A DNA stretch of 64,000 nucleotides from Bradyrhizobium elkanii USDA 76. Its GTDB lineage: Bacteria; Pseudomonadota; Alphaproteobacteria; Rhizobiales; Xanthobacteraceae. This document shows, piece by piece, positions 36,868 through 45,498 of the stretch. Position 1 is the stretch's first letter, and each line of letters begins with the position of its first letter. The notes under the pieces are model-generated. The model saw only the letters and a program-made list of their open reading frames with translations. It was not told where the DNA came from and made no database searches. The DNA lies in NCBI RefSeq assembly GCF_023278185.1, contig NZ_CP066356.1, positions 8,486,001 through 8,550,000 of the forward strand, given 5' to 3'. Both the position numbers and the translations under genes were made by a program.

Positions 36868-37368
36868 CTAGAGCTGGCGGCGGCGGATGGTCTGGGCGAG
36901 TTCGACAAAGCTCTCGACAATGCCGACGCCGGTCTTGGCGCTGACCGATTTGACGCTCGACCTGGCGAGCCCGGCAATCGCGCCCGCGCTGCCCGCGGCT
37001 TCCGGCAGATCGATCTTGTTCAGCAGCGCCCGATAGGGCCGGCCGGGGAAGCGCTCCTCGAAGCCGCGGACCAATTCGACCATGCGGGTCACCGTCTGCG
37101 GCCGCGTGACGTCGGACACGATGATGGCGGCGGATGCGCCGGTGACATAGACGGTGTCGAAGATCTGCGTGCCGAAATCGCCGTCGGTGTCCCACAGCAC
37201 GAGGCGCATCGGATCGCTGCCATCCGCCGGCACCACGTCGTGGCTCAGGATCTCGACGCCCAGAGTCGATTTGTACTGGCCCTCGAACCGGTTGTAGATC
37301 AGCCGATAGAGGATCGACGTCTTGCCGACCCCCATATCGCCGAGCAGCATGACTTTTGCGGTGAGCAT
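36868..37368 (-). CDS. Ras/Rab-like small GTPase
   Basis: The product is 166 residues with all G motifs: G1 GDMGVGKTS (10-18), G2 Thr35 (KSTLGVEI), G3 DTDG (60-63), G4 NKID (117-120), G5 SAK (143-145). In G3 the residue after the glycine is Asp rather than the catalytic Gln of Ras, suggesting slow intrinsic hydrolysis. There is no lipidation motif. Its start overlaps the OmpA-domain gene stop by one base (TGATG), so the two are coupled. It may be a molecular switch for envelope or polarity functions; role inferred. Confidence 0.88.
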   Translation of the reverse strand: MLTAKVMLLGDMGVGKTSILYRLIYNRFEGQYKSTLGVEILSHDVVPADGSDPMRLVLWDTDGDFGTQIFDTVYVTGASAAIIVSDVTRPQTVTRMVELVRGFEERFPGRPYRALLNKIDLPEAAGSAGAIAGLARSSVKSVSAKTGVGIVESFVELAQTIRRRQL

Positions 37369-39119
37369 CAGCGGGCCACTTCGCCTCGATAGACCGTCTC
37401 GAACGCCACGCGGCGGTTGCCGCCGACGGTGGCGTCGACCCGGTCGGTAATCGGCATCGTCGCCGCGCGCGAAACCAAAATTAGCCGCGACGGATCGACC
37501 CCCAGCGCGGTCAGCCTGCGCTGGACCTGCTCGGCCCGCTTGCGCGCCAGCGTCCGGTTGGTGCCCTCCGTGCCGCTCTGATCGGCATAGCCGACGATGC
37601 GCAGCCTGAGATCGTTGTTCGCCATGAGTCCGGCGAGCTCGCGCAGCTGCTGCTCGGCCTGGTCGTTGTCGAGGACTTCGTCCGAATTGTTCGCGAAGAA
37701 GATCGCGGTGGTGGCGATGAAGCGGTCGAGCCGCGCCGCCGGGCCGTCGGCGACGGCTTGCAGCTTCGCATATTGCTCGGCCAATTTGGCATACTGCTCG
37801 CCGAGCTTGTCATATTGCTCGCTCAGGGCGGTATATTTCTGGTCGGCCGACTTCGCCTGCGCACCGATCGCCTCGCGCATCTGGTCGAGGCTCGCCTGCA
37901 GGCGCGTCAGGCTCTGCTGCAGGCCCGCGATGCCGGCCTGCGATGCCGCGATTTGCTCCGGTGCGGACACCAGACCGATGCGGTTGACGACCTTGTACGG
38001 TGCCGCGGCCGCGGCGAGCGCATCGATCAACGGCGCGGTCTCCAGCTGGCTCGGCTCGATGCCTGAAACGGCCACGCTTCGGCCGCCGTGATCGAAGTCG
38101 AGCTGCAGCGGGAACGAGGCCAGCAACGGCTGCTTTGCGGCGAGCTGTTCCAGCGCCGCCTGGGTTCGCCGCTCCACAAGACCGCGCGTCACCGACGTCG
38201 CGGCAAGCCAGAGCAACAGCGCGGCCACCGCCGCGAGCAAGGCGAACAGGATCACCTTGCCGCGCCGGCTCGCGATCCGCCGTGGCGTGTCGTCGGTCTC
38301 GATCGCGGCTGCCAGCGACGCCAGCATCGGACCGTCGCAATCCGCGCCGCGGTCGATGCGCTCGATCGCATCGAAGAACAGCGAGTTGATCCTGGCATTG
38401 TCGGCGGGCCGCAGCGGTCCCAGGCACTCCGCCGCCAGGATGAAGCGCGGCGAGGCGCGCAGCGCGAGCTGCCGTCCGCCGAAATCGAGCGTCTGCAGAT
38501 TGCCTTCGCCGGCCAGCGCCTGCACCGAGAACTCCAGGATCGCCGCGACCATCGCGCTGAGCAGGTCGGCGCGTTCGTCGGCGGTCGCATCGCGCTTCCA
38601 GTCCGCGATCAGGCGGCCATTGCCGCGTTCGATGATCAGGAGCCGGTTGATCTGCGGCGGCTGATCGGCGAGCACGAATTCGCTGATCGGGCGTCCCGTG
38701 ACCAGCGACTTGACGCGGCCGACCCACAATTGCGCCGAGGTCAACGCATTGATGCGCTGCTCGAGCGAGGCAACCAGCTCCCTGAACGAATTCGCCACCG
38801 CGGCACTGACCAGCCGGCCGACGATCGGGTAGAGCGCCTCGATCATCTGCTCGCGCGAATTCTTGATCTCGCTGCGGATCGCCGAGACCACGACCGGCGC
38901 AATCGCGCTGGCGAGCTCGCGCGGCCGGTTGACCTCGGCGCGCTCCAGCGCCTCGACCAGGATGCCCGCGGTTGCCGTCTCCAGGCGGTCGGCGTTGCCG
39001 ACATAGCGCTGCAGCGAGTCGAGGTCGGCCTCCAGCGACGTCAGACGGGTCGCCTCGGGCTGAAACAGCAATGTCTTGAGCTGCTCGATCTCGCGGTTCT
39101 GGCCGGCAGCAGCTGCCAT
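37368..39119 (-). CDS. inner-membrane protein with OmpA-like peptidoglycan-binding domain
   Basis: The product is about 583 aa from ATG 39119 (MAAAAGQNREIEQLKTLLFQ). Residues up to 270 are a cytoplasmic helical region. A single membrane segment (GKVILFALLAAVAALLLWLA) comes next, then a BON-like/coiled-coil stretch (EQYDKLGEQYAKLAEQYAKL) and a C-terminal OmpA domain (IFFANNSDEVLDN, RLRIVGYADQSGTEGTNRTL, RRLTALGVDPSRLILVSR). It could link the Ras-like GTPase in the cytoplasm to the cell wall. The three genes here appear to form one operon. Confidence 0.85.
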   Translation of the reverse strand: MAAAAGQNREIEQLKTLLFQPEATRLTSLEADLDSLQRYVGNADRLETATAGILVEALERAEVNRPRELASAIAPVVVSAIRSEIKNSREQMIEALYPIVGRLVSAAVANSFRELVASLEQRINALTSAQLWVGRVKSLVTGRPISEFVLADQPPQINRLLIIERGNGRLIADWKRDATADERADLLSAMVAAILEFSVQALAGEGNLQTLDFGGRQLALRASPRFILAAECLGPLRPADNARINSLFFDAIERIDRGADCDGPMLASLAAAIETDDTPRRIASRRGKVILFALLAAVAALLLWLAATSVTRGLVERRTQAALEQLAAKQPLLASFPLQLDFDHGGRSVAVSGIEPSQLETAPLIDALAAAAAPYKVVNRIGLVSAPEQIAASQAGIAGLQQSLTRLQASLDQMREAIGAQAKSADQKYTALSEQYDKLGEQYAKLAEQYAKLQAVADGPAARLDRFIATTAIFFANNSDEVLDNDQAEQQLRELAGLMANNDLRLRIVGYADQSGTEGTNRTLARKRAEQVQRRLTALGVDPSRLILVSRAATMPITDRVDATVGGNRRVAFETVYRGEVAR

Positions 39120-39120
39120 G

Positions 39121-39507
39121 CTACTTGCCCGTGCGGCCGGATCCCAATCCGCTGATGACCGAGCCGAGCTGGGTGATCGCCGCGCCGACATCCTTCAGCG
39201 AGTCGAGCCGCTTCTGCTCGGTATCATGCTCGAGGTCGGAGAGCCGCGCAGACAGCGCGGTGAGCTCGTTGGTGAAGTCCGCCTGCATCTGCTTGAGCGA
39301 TGCCTGCATCTCCTCGCGCAGGCCCGAGAGGTTGGTCTCGAGCGAGCGTTGCGCGCCGCCGAACAGCAGGTCGCGAACCTGATCGATCGCCGCCATGCCA
39401 TGCGCCGCCGGATCCACGCCGTTGCCGGCCGCCGGAGCGTCCGCCGGTCCGTCCGTACCTTTGGTCTGGCGCTCGATACCCTTCATGGTCATTTCCCGCT
39501 TACTCAT
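39121..39507 (-). CDS. coiled-coil protein, first gene of the GTPase operon
   Basis: The product is about 128 aa (start ATG 39507; ATGs at 39492 and 39486 are also possible). The region AAIDQVRDLLFGGAQRSLET and LREEMQASLKQMQADFTNEL through SARLSDLEHDTEQKRLDSLK is a heptad-rich coiled coil. It is separated by one base from the OmpA-domain gene. Such a protein could be an adapter or effector of the GTPase. No named family. Confidence 0.7.
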   Translation of the reverse strand: MSKREMTMKGIERQTKGTDGPADAPAAGNGVDPAAHGMAAIDQVRDLLFGGAQRSLETNLSGLREEMQASLKQMQADFTNELTALSARLSDLEHDTEQKRLDSLKDVGAAITQLGSVISGLGSGRTGK

Positions 39508-39646
39508 AGCTGCGCAATCCGGACCTGCGGTGTCGAAAAGCAAATCCGAAACAACCCTATAGCCAATTTTGCGGGCGCGGCCCAGAGAAAGGCGAGCAAT
39601 CTCAGCCGGATCAACCGCGTGGTTGTGCGATCGCGGCCAATTATTT

Positions 39647-40303
39647 CTAGTAAGTTATTGCCTTTATTGCGAGTTCTGTACGGTTCTTGACCTGGCATTT
39701 CTCCAGAATCGTGCTGACATAGTTCTTCACGGTTCCTTCGGCCAAATGCAGCTGCTCGCCGATCTCGGTGTTGCTCTTGCCCTCGACGATCAGCGTAAGA
39801 ATTTCATTTTCCCGCGCCGTCAGCCCGTCACGAACCGGCAGCTTCGCCGAGACGCGCGGGCCGCGCAGCCGCTTGAACTCGTCGAGGATGCGCGCAGCGA
39901 CGCTGGGCGAAAGCCCGGACTGGCCGTTGATCACGGCGCGGATCGTCGAGGCGATCTCCTCCATCCTGGCGTCCTTCAGGAGATACGCCTTGGCGCCTGC
40001 GCTCACCGCCTCGAAGATCAGATCGTTGGTCTCGAACGTCGTCAGCACCACGATATGGGTCTGCGGCAATTCGCGGAGAATCCGCTGGGTCGCGGCGATG
40101 CCGTCGACCCGCGGCATCTGCAAATCCATCAGGATGACATCCGGCCGATAGCGCCGCGCGAATTCGATGGCCTGCTCGCCATCGGCCGCGCCGGGAAGGA
40201 TCTCGAAATCGTCGTTCTGCTGGGCAAGCAGCGTGGCGATACCTTCCCTGATCAGGGTCTGATCCTCGGCGATCAGCACCCGTATCTTCTCGATTCTGCT
40301 CAC
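39647..40303 (-). CDS. NarL/FixJ-type response regulator
   Basis: The 218-aa protein starts at GTG (VSRIEKIRVLIAEDQTLIRE), with GGAAAG upstream. The receiver domain has the acidic pair ED in IAEDQ and the phospho-acceptor in VILMDLQMP, then TTFE and K in YLLKDA. A LuxR-type HTH ends the protein (LTARENEILTLIVEGKSNTE, LHLAEGTVKNYVSTILEK). It is downstream of a histidine kinase on the same strand, so the two form a two-component system. Confidence 0.93.
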   Translation of the reverse strand: MSRIEKIRVLIAEDQTLIREGIATLLAQQNDDFEILPGAADGEQAIEFARRYRPDVILMDLQMPRVDGIAATQRILRELPQTHIVVLTTFETNDLIFEAVSAGAKAYLLKDARMEEIASTIRAVINGQSGLSPSVAARILDEFKRLRGPRVSAKLPVRDGLTARENEILTLIVEGKSNTEIGEQLHLAEGTVKNYVSTILEKCQVKNRTELAIKAITY

Positions 40304-40352
40304 GGGCTTTCCGTCATCCTCTCGAAAACGCGTTGAATGCGCGGCTGCGAAT

Positions 40353-41423
40353 TCAATCGGCCAGCACACCGGCAGACGCTGCCGGCGGCACCGCCACGGG
40401 GAGCGAGATCCGGACCAGCGTTCCCTGCCCGGGCGCGCTCTCCACCGCACAGCTGCCGCCGACAAGTTCAGCAAATTCGGCCATTCCAATCAATCCGAAA
40501 TGTCCTGGAGTCGGGACCGCGAGATCGAAGCCGCGGCCGTCATCGCGGATCTCGACAATCAGCTTGCGGCCGACCGCGGCCGGTTCGTCGAAGGCGTGAA
40601 AGGAGACGCGGCGCGCCTGCGCATGCGTCTGAACATTGCGCAGTGCCTCGCTGAGAATGCGCTGAACCGTCAGGCCGCAATCGCGCAAGCCGGGGCGCGC
40701 CGCTTCGTCGATCTGGATCGACACCCTGACACCGCTGCGTGCGGCGAAGTCGCTGAGCAGCCCCTCGACGTCGGGATCAAGCTTCAGATCGTCGGGCGTG
40801 CGCAGGCGATCGATGGCTTCGCGGGCGCGGTTCAGGCCGCTCGCGGCCGCATCTTCCGCGGTCGCAAGGCTGTCCGCCACACGGGCGGGATCGGCCGACA
40901 GATAATGCCGGATCAGCCGGATCTGGGTCAGCAGCGCCACGATCGAGTGCACCAGCGTATCGTGCAGATCGCGCGCCAGCCGAAGCCGCGTCCGCGCCAG
41001 CGAGGCAAAGCGCACCTCAGCGCTCGCCGCCTCGAGCTGCTGCTCCATCAGGCGCCGGGCGCGGCGCTCGCTGCCGAGCAGCGTTTCGACCTGACGGCCG
41101 GCAAAATCCGGCATGGCGATGACGAAGTAATGCGACTGCGCACCGTTCCACAGCACGACCGCCGTCATCGGCTGCGTGATGTCAGGCGACGCGCCACGCA
41201 CACCGGCCAGCGCGATCATGTCCCGCTGGCCTTGGGCAAGCGCCGCCAACTCGGCCTCCATGCCGACCAGCAACACACACTCGCAGCAATCGACGCCGGT
41301 TGCGGGAAGCCATTCGACCAGCCGGCCGATCTTCCGCTGCATGCTTCGATCGGCGCCGATGACGGCGAGACCGATGACGTCGGCTTCTGCGGCCGCAAGC
41401 AAATCCGCGCTCAGATCGATCAT
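40353..41423 (-). CDS. NarL-family sensor histidine kinase, cytoplasmic
   Basis: The 356-aa protein has an N-terminal sensory region (about 1-150) without membrane segments, the H-box RLARDLHDTLVHSIVALLTQ (HisKA_3) and the N/G boxes QRILSEALRNVQTHAQA and EIRDDGRGFDL followed by GHFGLIGMAEFAELVGG. It should phosphorylate the adjacent response regulator. It senses a cytoplasmic cue; the N-terminal CCECVLL segment with adjacent cysteines could bind metal or a redox signal, which is speculation. Confidence 0.92.
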   Translation of the reverse strand: MIDLSADLLAAAEADVIGLAVIGADRSMQRKIGRLVEWLPATGVDCCECVLLVGMEAELAALAQGQRDMIALAGVRGASPDITQPMTAVVLWNGAQSHYFVIAMPDFAGRQVETLLGSERRARRLMEQQLEAASAEVRFASLARTRLRLARDLHDTLVHSIVALLTQIRLIRHYLSADPARVADSLATAEDAAASGLNRAREAIDRLRTPDDLKLDPDVEGLLSDFAARSGVRVSIQIDEAARPGLRDCGLTVQRILSEALRNVQTHAQARRVSFHAFDEPAAVGRKLIVEIRDDGRGFDLAVPTPGHFGLIGMAEFAELVGGSCAVESAPGQGTLVRISLPVAVPPAASAGVLAD

Positions 41424-41671
41424 GCGTTGCCCATCAGCTCAGCGAGCAGCCCACTCTGGCGTAAGCCGGCAGCGGTCGCAAACGAATATGACTTTCGTCA
41501 CAACCGGTCCTGACCTTCGTCAGATGCCGCCGCTGCTCGAAATGCGGTTCTGTCTCACGAATGAGCAACAGCGCAAGCCATGATGTGCCACATGCCGGCG
41601 TCCATGGCGATGCCGGCCGGGCGCCGGGCCTCGCGGAAGGTCGCGCCAGTCGGCCGGAATGTGAGCTGACA

Positions 41672-41986
41672 ATGAAGGGCGCACCACGAAAACCGTCGGG
41701 CATCGAGCTGCGCATGCTGGCGGAAGCAAGCAGACCCGCGCGGCGCCGGCGCCTGAGCGCAACCCAGAAGATGGCGTTGCAGGAAGCGCTCGCCGGCCGC
41801 CTGCAGCTCTATCCGCGCGGATATGCCGCGAGCAAGACCGGACCGTTCCACTCCCGACGCGCCATTCTCGGACTGGTGCGCGCCGGCCTGATGAGCCTCA
41901 GCGCGACGGCGCGCTATGCGGCCGTGACCAGGCGCGCGCGCGAGATGTACGAGGCCGCGGCAAGCGGCGACGCTGCGCCCGAGTAA
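41672..41986 (+). CDS. hypothetical basic protein
   Basis: The product is 104 residues from ATG 41672 (MKGAPRKPSGIELRMLAE), Arg-rich with helix-forming segments (RRRRLSATQKMALQEALAGR, HSRRAILGLVRAGLMSLSAT). It resembles small DNA-binding-like proteins but has no named domain. The start is chosen because GTGAGCTGAC lies upstream and an earlier start is poorly supported. Confidence 0.5.
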   Translation: MKGAPRKPSGIELRMLAEASRPARRRRLSATQKMALQEALAGRLQLYPRGYAASKTGPFHSRRAILGLVRAGLMSLSATARYAAVTRRAREMYEAAASGDAAPE

Positions 41987-42154
41987 GCGCGCGCCATTGC
42001 GCTGAGGCGCTCTCAAAACCCTCACCATCCATTTCATTTCTCCGCAGAGGCTTGGCCGGCGTCACATGCGCGCAGACGCCCCGCGTGCCGCGCCGATTCC
42101 GGCCGCGAGCAGCGTCGGACCAGCCGGCTGGCTGCAGCAGGACACGTATGCAGA

Positions 42155-42183
42155 TAAACTGCGAAGACAATCTTTACAGTTTA
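42155..42183. promoter_or_regulatory. inverted repeat upstream of MarR gene
   Basis: TAAACTG (42155-42161) and CAGTTTA (42177-42183) form a 7-bp inverted repeat in an AT-rich stretch just upstream of the MarR start. MarR proteins bind such palindromes, often in their own promoter. The spacer (15 bp) is longer than usual, so this is a candidate only. Confidence 0.4.
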
Positions 42184-42209
42184 CCTTCATATATGCTATC
42201 CGGTCCGGC

Positions 42210-42662
42210 ATGAGCAATGTACCGGCCCGTCCCGGCTCGGCGCGCACATCCGCGCTGGCCGAAGATCTTCGCCTGTTGATTGGAAAGCTGAAGCGGCGGC
42301 TTCGCGAGCAGGGTCAGCGCGAGGACCTCCCGCCTTCCCAGGTCGCGGTGCTGCTTCGCCTCGAAAAGGACGGCCCCGCGACCGTGTCCAGCCTGGCGCG
42401 ATCGGAGGGCATGCGTCCGCAGTCGATGAGTTCGGCGATATCGGCGCTCGAGGCTGCGGGCCTGGTCCGCGGCGCGCCGGATCCGGACGACGGCCGGCAG
42501 ACCATCATGTCGCTCACCGATAGCTGCCGCGAGCGGCTCCGCACCGGCCGCGCCGCGCGGCAGGACTGGCTGTCGCGCACCATCGCCGCGCGGCTGTCGG
42601 CGCGGGAGCAGGACGAACTCGCCGCCGCCGTCGGCTTGCTGAAGCGGCTGGTCGAGGATTGA
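42210..42662 (+). CDS. MarR-family regulator
   Basis: The product is 150 aa from ATG 42210. The winged helix region has QVAVLLRLEKDGPATVSSLA, EGMRPQSMSSAISALEAAGL and DPDDGRQTIMSLTD, typical of MarR. It precedes an isochorismatase-like protein, a small membrane protein and an MFS exporter. The likely scheme is derepression of the efflux genes by a small aromatic compound. Confidence 0.92.
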   Translation: MSNVPARPGSARTSALAEDLRLLIGKLKRRLREQGQREDLPPSQVAVLLRLEKDGPATVSSLARSEGMRPQSMSSAISALEAAGLVRGAPDPDDGRQTIMSLTDSCRERLRTGRAARQDWLSRTIAARLSAREQDELAAAVGLLKRLVED

Positions 42663-42703
42663 GGCTGGCTGCGCCGCGACAGCTTGCGAGAAAGGTAACG
42701 ACC

Positions 42704-43330
42704 ATGGCCCTGACGACGCTCGATCCGATCACCGCATTGATCGTCATCGATCTGCAAAGCGGCCTCATGGGCTGGCCCTTCGCCCATCCGATCGGCGACA
42801 TCGTGGCTCGCGCCGCCGCGCTTGGCGCTGCGTTCCGGCGGCGCGGCCTGCCGGTCGCGCTGGTCAATGTCGACGGCAGCTCGCCGGGACGAACCGAGCA
42901 GGCGCCGCGCCAGGGAAATCCAATTGGAAATCCAATTGGAAATCCAATTGGAAATCCATTTGGCGGCCCGCTTCCCGACGGATGGACCGATCTCATTCCG
43001 GAGCTCGACCGGCGGCCCAGCGACATCGTCGTGACCAAGCGAACGCGAGGCGCATTTGCCAGCACGGACCTCGAAAGCCTGCTGAGAGCGCGCGGCGTCA
43101 CGCAAGTCGTGATCGCCGGCGTCGCCACCGCCGGCGGCGTCGAATCGACGGCAAGACAGGCCTATGAAGCGGGCTTCAACGTCACGCTCGCGATCGACGC
43201 CGTGACCGACGCGCGGCCGCACGCGCATGCCTACAGCGTCGAGCACGTGTTCCCGCGGCTCGGCGAAACCGGCTCGACGCAGGCGATCATCGATCTCGTT
43301 GAAAGGACCAACGCTCATGAATTGGCTTGA
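42704..43330 (+). CDS. isochorismatase-superfamily hydrolase lacking the catalytic cysteine
   Basis: The product is 208 aa. The fold markers are present: IVIDLQSGL with the acidic residue, VVTKRTRGAFASTDLE with the Lys, and VVIAGVATAGGVESTARQAY. The last motif is GVATxxCVxT in classical members, but here Gly replaces the Cys. A 12-bp tandem repeat encodes GNPI x3 and GNPF within the loop at about residues 71-86. It may be a non-hydrolytic binding protein or belong to a Cys-less subfamily. Operon with the small membrane protein (14-nt overlap). Confidence 0.85.
   Translation: MALTTLDPITALIVIDLQSGLMGWPFAHPIGDIVARAAALGAAFRRRGLPVALVNVDGSSPGRTEQAPRQGNPIGNPIGNPIGNPFGGPLPDGWTDLIPELDRRPSDIVVTKRTRGAFASTDLESLLRARGVTQVVIAGVATAGGVESTARQAYEAGFNVTLAIDAVTDARPHAHAYSVEHVFPRLGETGSTQAIIDLVERTNAHELA
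42914..42961. repeat. 12-bp tandem repeat, four copies, inside the hydrolase gene
   Basis: GGAAATCCAATT is repeated three times and a fourth copy reads GGAAATCCATTT. Each unit encodes Gly-Asn-Pro-Ile (last one Phe). The AT-rich codons contrast with the surrounding GC-rich sequence. The copy number could vary between strains by slipped-strand replication. Confidence 0.9.
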
Positions 43331-43646
43331 TCTCGTCGCCTATTTCTTCGGCGGCGCCTTTCTCACCAATGCGATCCCCCACGTCGTCGCCGGCATGATG
43401 GGCGAAGCGTTCCAGAGCCCGTTCGCCAAGCCGCCCGGCGAAGGTCTGTCCTCATCGACCGTCAACATCGTGTGGGGCTTCTTCAACCTCGCGGTCGGAT
43501 ATCTCCTGGTCTGCCGCGTCGGCGACTTCGGCCTGCGAACCACCAGCGACGTCGCAGCGCTCGGTCTCGGCGGTCTGCTGATCGGCCTGTTCCTGGCGCG
43601 ACGGTTCGGGCGGTTTCACGGCGGGAATGAACCTCAGAGAACATGA
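43317..43646 (+). CDS. small integral membrane protein
   Basis: The 109-aa protein has three or four hydrophobic segments (LVAYFFGGAFLTNAIPHVVA, VNIVWGFFNLAVGYLLVCRV, ALGLGGLLIGLFLARRFGRF). GAAAGGACC precedes the ATG. It overlaps both neighbours (14 nt upstream, 4 nt downstream), so it is part of the MarR operon. No recognised family. Confidence 0.7.
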   Translation: MNWLDLVAYFFGGAFLTNAIPHVVAGMMGEAFQSPFAKPPGEGLSSSTVNIVWGFFNLAVGYLLVCRVGDFGLRTTSDVAALGLGGLLIGLFLARRFGRFHGGNEPQRT

Positions 43647-44905
43647 GACGCGTATTTCGATCGCTCGCGAGCTTCAACTATCGGGTCTGGGCGGCCGGCG
43701 CGCTGGTGTCCAACATCGGCACCTGGATGCAGCGCGCAGCGCAGGACTGGCTGGTTCTCACCCAGCTGACAAATCACAGCGCGTCCGCCGTCGGTATCGT
43801 GATGGCGCTGCAATTCGGGCCACAACTATTATTGATGCCGTGGACCGGCTTTGCCGCCGATCATTTCAACCAGCGCAAGCTGCTGATGGCGACTCAGGCG
43901 ACGATGGGCGCGCTTGCACTCATCCTCGGCATTCTCACCGTCACCGGGCTGGTGCAGCTCTGGCACGTCTATACCTTCGCGTTCCTGTTCGGCTGCGCGG
44001 CAGCGCTCGATGCCCCGGTGCGGCAGACCTTCGTCGCCGAGCTGGTCAGCGATACCAATTTGTCGAATGCGATCGCGCTGAACTCGACCTCGTTCAACGC
44101 CGCGCGCATGATCGGCCCCGCCGTCGCCGGCCTCATCATCGCCTCCGTCGGCACCGGCTGGGCATTCCTGTTCAACGGCGCATCGTTCCTGGCGGTGCTG
44201 ACATCGCTGACCCTGCTGCGCACCTCCGAACTGCGTCCGAACGCGCGCGCCCATCGCACCAAAGGCAGCGTGATGCAGGGCTTTCATTATGTGTGGTCCC
44301 GGCCCGATCTCAGGGCGACACTGATCATGCTGTTCCTGATCGGGACCTTCGGACTGAACTTTCCGATCTTCATCTCGACCATGGCGGTTGGCGTGTTCCA
44401 CACCGATGCGCGTGGCTTCGGCCTGCTGTCGTCGATGATGGCGCTCGGAACGATGTCGGGCGCGCTGCTGGCCGCGAGCCGCGAGGAGCCGCGCTTCGGC
44501 TCGCTGATGCTGGGCGCCGCGATCTTCGGGCTGGGCTGCACGCTCGCGGCATTGGCGCCGAGCTACTGGCTGTTCGCCGCGGCGCTGGTCGTGATCGGCG
44601 TCGCCGCGCTGACCGTCACCAACACCTCGAACGCGCTGATGCAGCTCTCGACCGAGCCGGCGATGCGCGGACGGGTGATGGCGCTGCGGCTCGGCGTTGC
44701 GCTCGGCGGCACGCCGATCGGCGCGCCGATCGTCGGCTGGGTCGCCGATCACCTCGGCCCGCGTTGGGCACTCGGCGTCGGCGCCGCCGCCGGCTTTGCC
44801 GCGGCGATCGTTGCCCTCGGCATGCTGTCCCGATCGGGCGGCGAAGCCGAGCGCCGCAGCCAGGAGGCGCGAAGGAGCGAGGTCAACCTGCCGCAGCAGC
44901 GTTGA
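43643..44905 (+). CDS. MFS exporter
   Basis: The 420-aa protein has twelve predicted membrane helices and MFS_3-like features: FNYRVWAAGALVSNIGTWMQ at the N-terminus, VMALQFGPQLLLMPWTGFAA, the motif A-like DHFNQRK loop, and GRVMALRLGVALGGTPIGAP. This subfamily exports siderophores or drugs. It overlaps the small membrane protein by 4 nt and closes the operon started by the MarR gene. Confidence 0.9.
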   Translation: MRRVFRSLASFNYRVWAAGALVSNIGTWMQRAAQDWLVLTQLTNHSASAVGIVMALQFGPQLLLMPWTGFAADHFNQRKLLMATQATMGALALILGILTVTGLVQLWHVYTFAFLFGCAAALDAPVRQTFVAELVSDTNLSNAIALNSTSFNAARMIGPAVAGLIIASVGTGWAFLFNGASFLAVLTSLTLLRTSELRPNARAHRTKGSVMQGFHYVWSRPDLRATLIMLFLIGTFGLNFPIFISTMAVGVFHTDARGFGLLSSMMALGTMSGALLAASREEPRFGSLMLGAAIFGLGCTLAALAPSYWLFAAALVVIGVAALTVTNTSNALMQLSTEPAMRGRVMALRLGVALGGTPIGAPIVGWVADHLGPRWALGVGAAAGFAAAIVALGMLSRSGGEAERRSQEARRSEVNLPQQR

Positions 44906-44974
44906 TCGGGGCTGCCACCGACCGGCGCTCCTGCTCTGTGTTTGGACGCGTGCCCTTCCCGCGAACCGAAAACG

Positions 44975-45166
44975 TTAGTACGCGTAGGACGGCTTGCCCG
45001 GCTGCACGGTCAGCCGAAAGGCGACATCGGTCGACCCATCCATCAGCTCGATGATGTGGTCGCACACCAGGCAGCGAAACTCACCCGCGACGCCGCCCTT
45101 CGACGTCAATTCGATCCGGCGATAGCCGGCCTGGCAGTGTGGGCACGTCACGTCGGATTTTCGCAT
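44975..45166 (-). CDS. small zinc-ribbon protein
   Basis: The product is 63 aa from ATG 45166 (MRKSDVTCPHCQAGYRRIEL). CPHC and CLVC (residues 8-11 and 32-35) form a zinc ribbon. The C-terminal AFRLTVQPGKPSYAY has no motif. A GTG start at 45202 is possible. Such small proteins may bind nucleic acid or partner proteins; role unknown. Confidence 0.65.
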   Translation of the reverse strand: MRKSDVTCPHCQAGYRRIELTSKGGVAGEFRCLVCDHIIELMDGSTDVAFRLTVQPGKPSYAY

Positions 45167-45498
45167 GGAATCAGCAAGCCGTTGCGCTCTTGAGTTTCCC
45201 ACACGCCCATGATCGGAAATGTGACGGCCGTCTAACCGGCGTGCTGGTCGACCAGAGCATCGGGAATTTGTGCTGTGCTTTCAGCGCGAAAAGTTCCCGA
45301 CGATGGCCGGAACGACGCCGAGCCCAAGGCGGGCAACACGGCTGCGGACCAAAAAACGAGCGAGCGCTCTCTCAGAAAATTTCATCATCCCCCTTTTCCG
45401 AGCGCCATTTCGTGGGCTAGGAATTAGGCAAGGGCGTAAAGCCCAGCCCGGACCAGCAACAAAATGAAATGGTCCGGGAGCATAGCCAGGGAGGCAAC

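Noticed and set aside
42914..42961. Possible CRISPR-like array
   Set aside because: The 12-bp units have no spacers and are in frame within a gene; they are a simple tandem repeat. No CRISPR array was seen elsewhere in the window.
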